Source of the DNA: MAG-121220-bin8 sp964433845
GTDB taxonomy: Bacteria; Bacteroidota; Bacteroidia; Flavobacteriales; Flavobacteriaceae
Length of the DNA: 64,000 nucleotides
Reading direction: 5' to 3'
NCBI GenBank assembly: GCA_964433845.1
Contig: CAYSTA010000004.1
Span: 1 to 64,000 of the forward strand
In this document: positions 62,597 to 64,000 of the stretch, piece after piece
How the letters are laid out: each line of letters starts with the position of its first letter
Numbering within the stretch: the stretch's first letter is position 1
The notes under the pieces: generated by a model
Database searches by the model: none
What the model saw: the letters and a program-made list of their open reading frames with translations, nothing else
What the model was told of the DNA's origin: nothing
Position numbers and translations under genes: made by a program

Positions 62597-63988
62597 ATGA
62601 TTAATAAGCAAATAATTTTTTTGTTTTTTTTATTCTTTTCATGTGATATTATTGATGATAAAATCTTAATCCAAAACGTTAATGTAATTGATCCAATAGA
62701 TGGCCTCAAAAAAAATGTTAACGTAGAAATATTAGATAATAAAATATCTTATGTTGGAAATTTAAAGAAGTCTAATTCATATTCTAAAGAAATTGACGGC
62801 ACTGGAAAATACTTAATTCCTGGATTATGGGATACCCATGTACATTTTTATTTTGATCAAGAATTGGCGAATGATATGCCAGATCTATTTTTAAAGTTTG
62901 GGATAACAAGCGTCAGAGATACTGGTGGGGATTTCAAATTTTTAGATAGTATAAAAAACCTTTCAAAAGAAAACCCTAAAACATTCCCTAGAGTAAAAAT
63001 TTCAGGGCCGTTAATAGATGGCAAATTTAATGTTTACAATGGTGAAAGATTACCGAATCTTTCAGTGAAAACAAGAAATGTTCAGGAAACTGAAATTGTT
63101 GTTAATGACTTAGTAGAAAAAGGAGTCGATTTTTTAAAAGCTTATGAAATGTTATCGCCAGAACAATTTGAAGTGGTAATGAAAATTGCTAAGAAAAATG
63201 AATTGAATGTAACTGGTCATATTCCTCTTAGTATGGATATTGAAACAGCCTCAAACCTTGGTCTAAATAGTTTAGAACATATAAAGAACTTGGAACTCTG
63301 GGCTACTACAACTAAATCAAAACTTTTAGAAGAAAGAAGACAAATGCTCAAAAATAAAAACAATCTAAGTGGATTAAATTTAAGAGGGCTGATTCATAAT
63401 GCTCAAAAAAACTATGCAATTAATAATTTAGATGAAAATCAAACAAAAAAAATATATAAAATTTTAGCTAAAAATAATACTTGGCAAATACCTACAATAT
63501 CTATATATAAAGTTCCTATATATAAAATGTTTAGAAGTAAATATTGGATGCAAAATTTAAAGCACCTGCCTAAAAAAACTGCCGAAAATTGGAAAAAAAG
63601 AATAGAATCTTCAAATGATAAAATAAATCCAAATCAAAAAGATTTTTCAGATTGGGTTCAAAAAACTACAAAAGAAATGCATGAATATGGAATCAAATTT
63701 ATGGCTGGAACTGACACACCACTTGGCTTTTTAATTCCTGGCTTTAGTTTACATGTTGAATTGGAATTACTTGTAGAAAGTGGATTAAGTGAATTGGAAG
63801 CAATTAAAACTGCTACCATAAATCCTTCAAAATATTTTAAGATGCAAGATTACCTTGGACTAATTAAAAAAAATTACATAGCTGATTTGGTATTATTAAA
63901 CTCTAATCCATTAGAAGATATAAAAAACACAAGGCAAATTTCAGCTGTCATAAAGAATGGTAAGATTTTTGAAAAACCCCTTAAATAA
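62597..63988 (+). CDS. Amidohydrolase-family lipoprotein (imidazolonepropionase-like)
   Basis: A lipoprotein signal (FLFFLFFSC, C16) leads to a 447-residue amidohydrolase: IPGLWDTHVHFYFD (metal HxH), a lysine/His segment NVTGHIPLSM, LEHIKN and the late metal Asp in MAGTDTPLG. The subgroup includes imidazolonepropionase-like and peptidase-like metal hydrolases common as secreted proteins in marine bacteria. It follows the SMP-30 gene by 43 bases and is probably co-transcribed with it. The substrate is unknown; it reaches the end of the window, with its stop inside. Confidence 0.9.
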   Translation: MINKQIIFLFFLFFSCDIIDDKILIQNVNVIDPIDGLKKNVNVEILDNKISYVGNLKKSNSYSKEIDGTGKYLIPGLWDTHVHFYFDQELANDMPDLFLKFGITSVRDTGGDFKFLDSIKNLSKENPKTFPRVKISGPLIDGKFNVYNGERLPNLSVKTRNVQETEIVVNDLVEKGVDFLKAYEMLSPEQFEVVMKIAKKNELNVTGHIPLSMDIETASNLGLNSLEHIKNLELWATTTKSKLLEERRQMLKNKNNLSGLNLRGLIHNAQKNYAINNLDENQTKKIYKILAKNNTWQIPTISIYKVPIYKMFRSKYWMQNLKHLPKKTAENWKKRIESSNDKINPNQKDFSDWVQKTTKEMHEYGIKFMAGTDTPLGFLIPGFSLHVELELLVESGLSELEAIKTATINPSKYFKMQDYLGLIKKNYIADLVLLNSNPLEDIKNTRQISAVIKNGKIFEKPLK

Positions 63989-64000
63989 ATTTATTGTCCA

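Overview
The window comes from a small, AT-rich, gene-dense genome of the Bacteroidetes, almost certainly a marine Flavobacteriaceae. The evidence is the SusC/SusD pair, many Bacteroidetes-type lipoproteins, the short AMP nucleosidase, bshA, a Bacteroidetes-type LptD/TamB set, frequent TTG starts, few recognisable Shine-Dalgarno sites and a TAnnTTTG box upstream of tsaD. A run of exactly 100 N flanked by identical 55-bp sequences marks a scaffold join, so this is an assembled contig, possibly a metagenome bin. I saw no insertion sequence, prophage, CRISPR array, rRNA or origin.

Layout. 1-7.8 kb holds mixed secreted and housekeeping genes: a serine hydrolase cut by the window edge, an FGE-like lipoprotein, a CBS-pair protein, a thioesterase, an InlB/BspA-type surface lipoprotein, AMP nucleosidase, an Smr protein, a barrel-like protein and a secreted nuclease. 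7.9-16 kb carries a 5-oxoprolinase operon (NRAMP-fold transporter, pxpA, pxpB, pxpC), secreted proteins, an M81 lipoprotein and a gamma-glutamylcyclotransferase-like gene. 16-21 kb has a methyltransferase, a cold-shock protein, an aquaporin, an EamA permease, a lipoprotein hydrolase and, in a gap between annotated-size genes, two tandem 43-residue small proteins. 21-26 kb is a SusC/SusD pair closed by a clear terminator. 26-34 kb has dgkA, a penicillin-acylase homologue, an esterase, bshA and a GH3/beta-lactamase fusion.

34-53 kb is conserved core. It contains an Fe-S electron-transfer gene set with an MCE protein and a cell-wall amidase, divergent lptD, ridA, a sugar-kinase-like ATPase, gap, pfkA, tamB, and divergent tsaD-rsmE-AI-2E transporter, then tRNA-Ser(GCT) and the assembly gap.

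53.5-61.6 kb is the most interesting part: one minus-strand operon of eight genes (CBM9-like lipoprotein, PQQ-type dehydrogenase/cytochrome c, COG3964-type amidohydrolase, BASS transporter, RraA-like, RidA-like, SelA-like PLP enzyme, RidA-like). All seven non-transporter products carry a Sec, lipoprotein or Tat-like signal, although PLP enzymes, RidA and RraA are normally cytosolic. A divergent SMP-30 lactonase-like lipoprotein and an amidohydrolase lipoprotein follow. I read this as a candidate periplasmic catabolic pathway: deacylation, deamination with RidA clearing the imine, lyase cleavage, then uptake of an organic acid. That pathway is inference; the gene families and signals are visible in the sequence.
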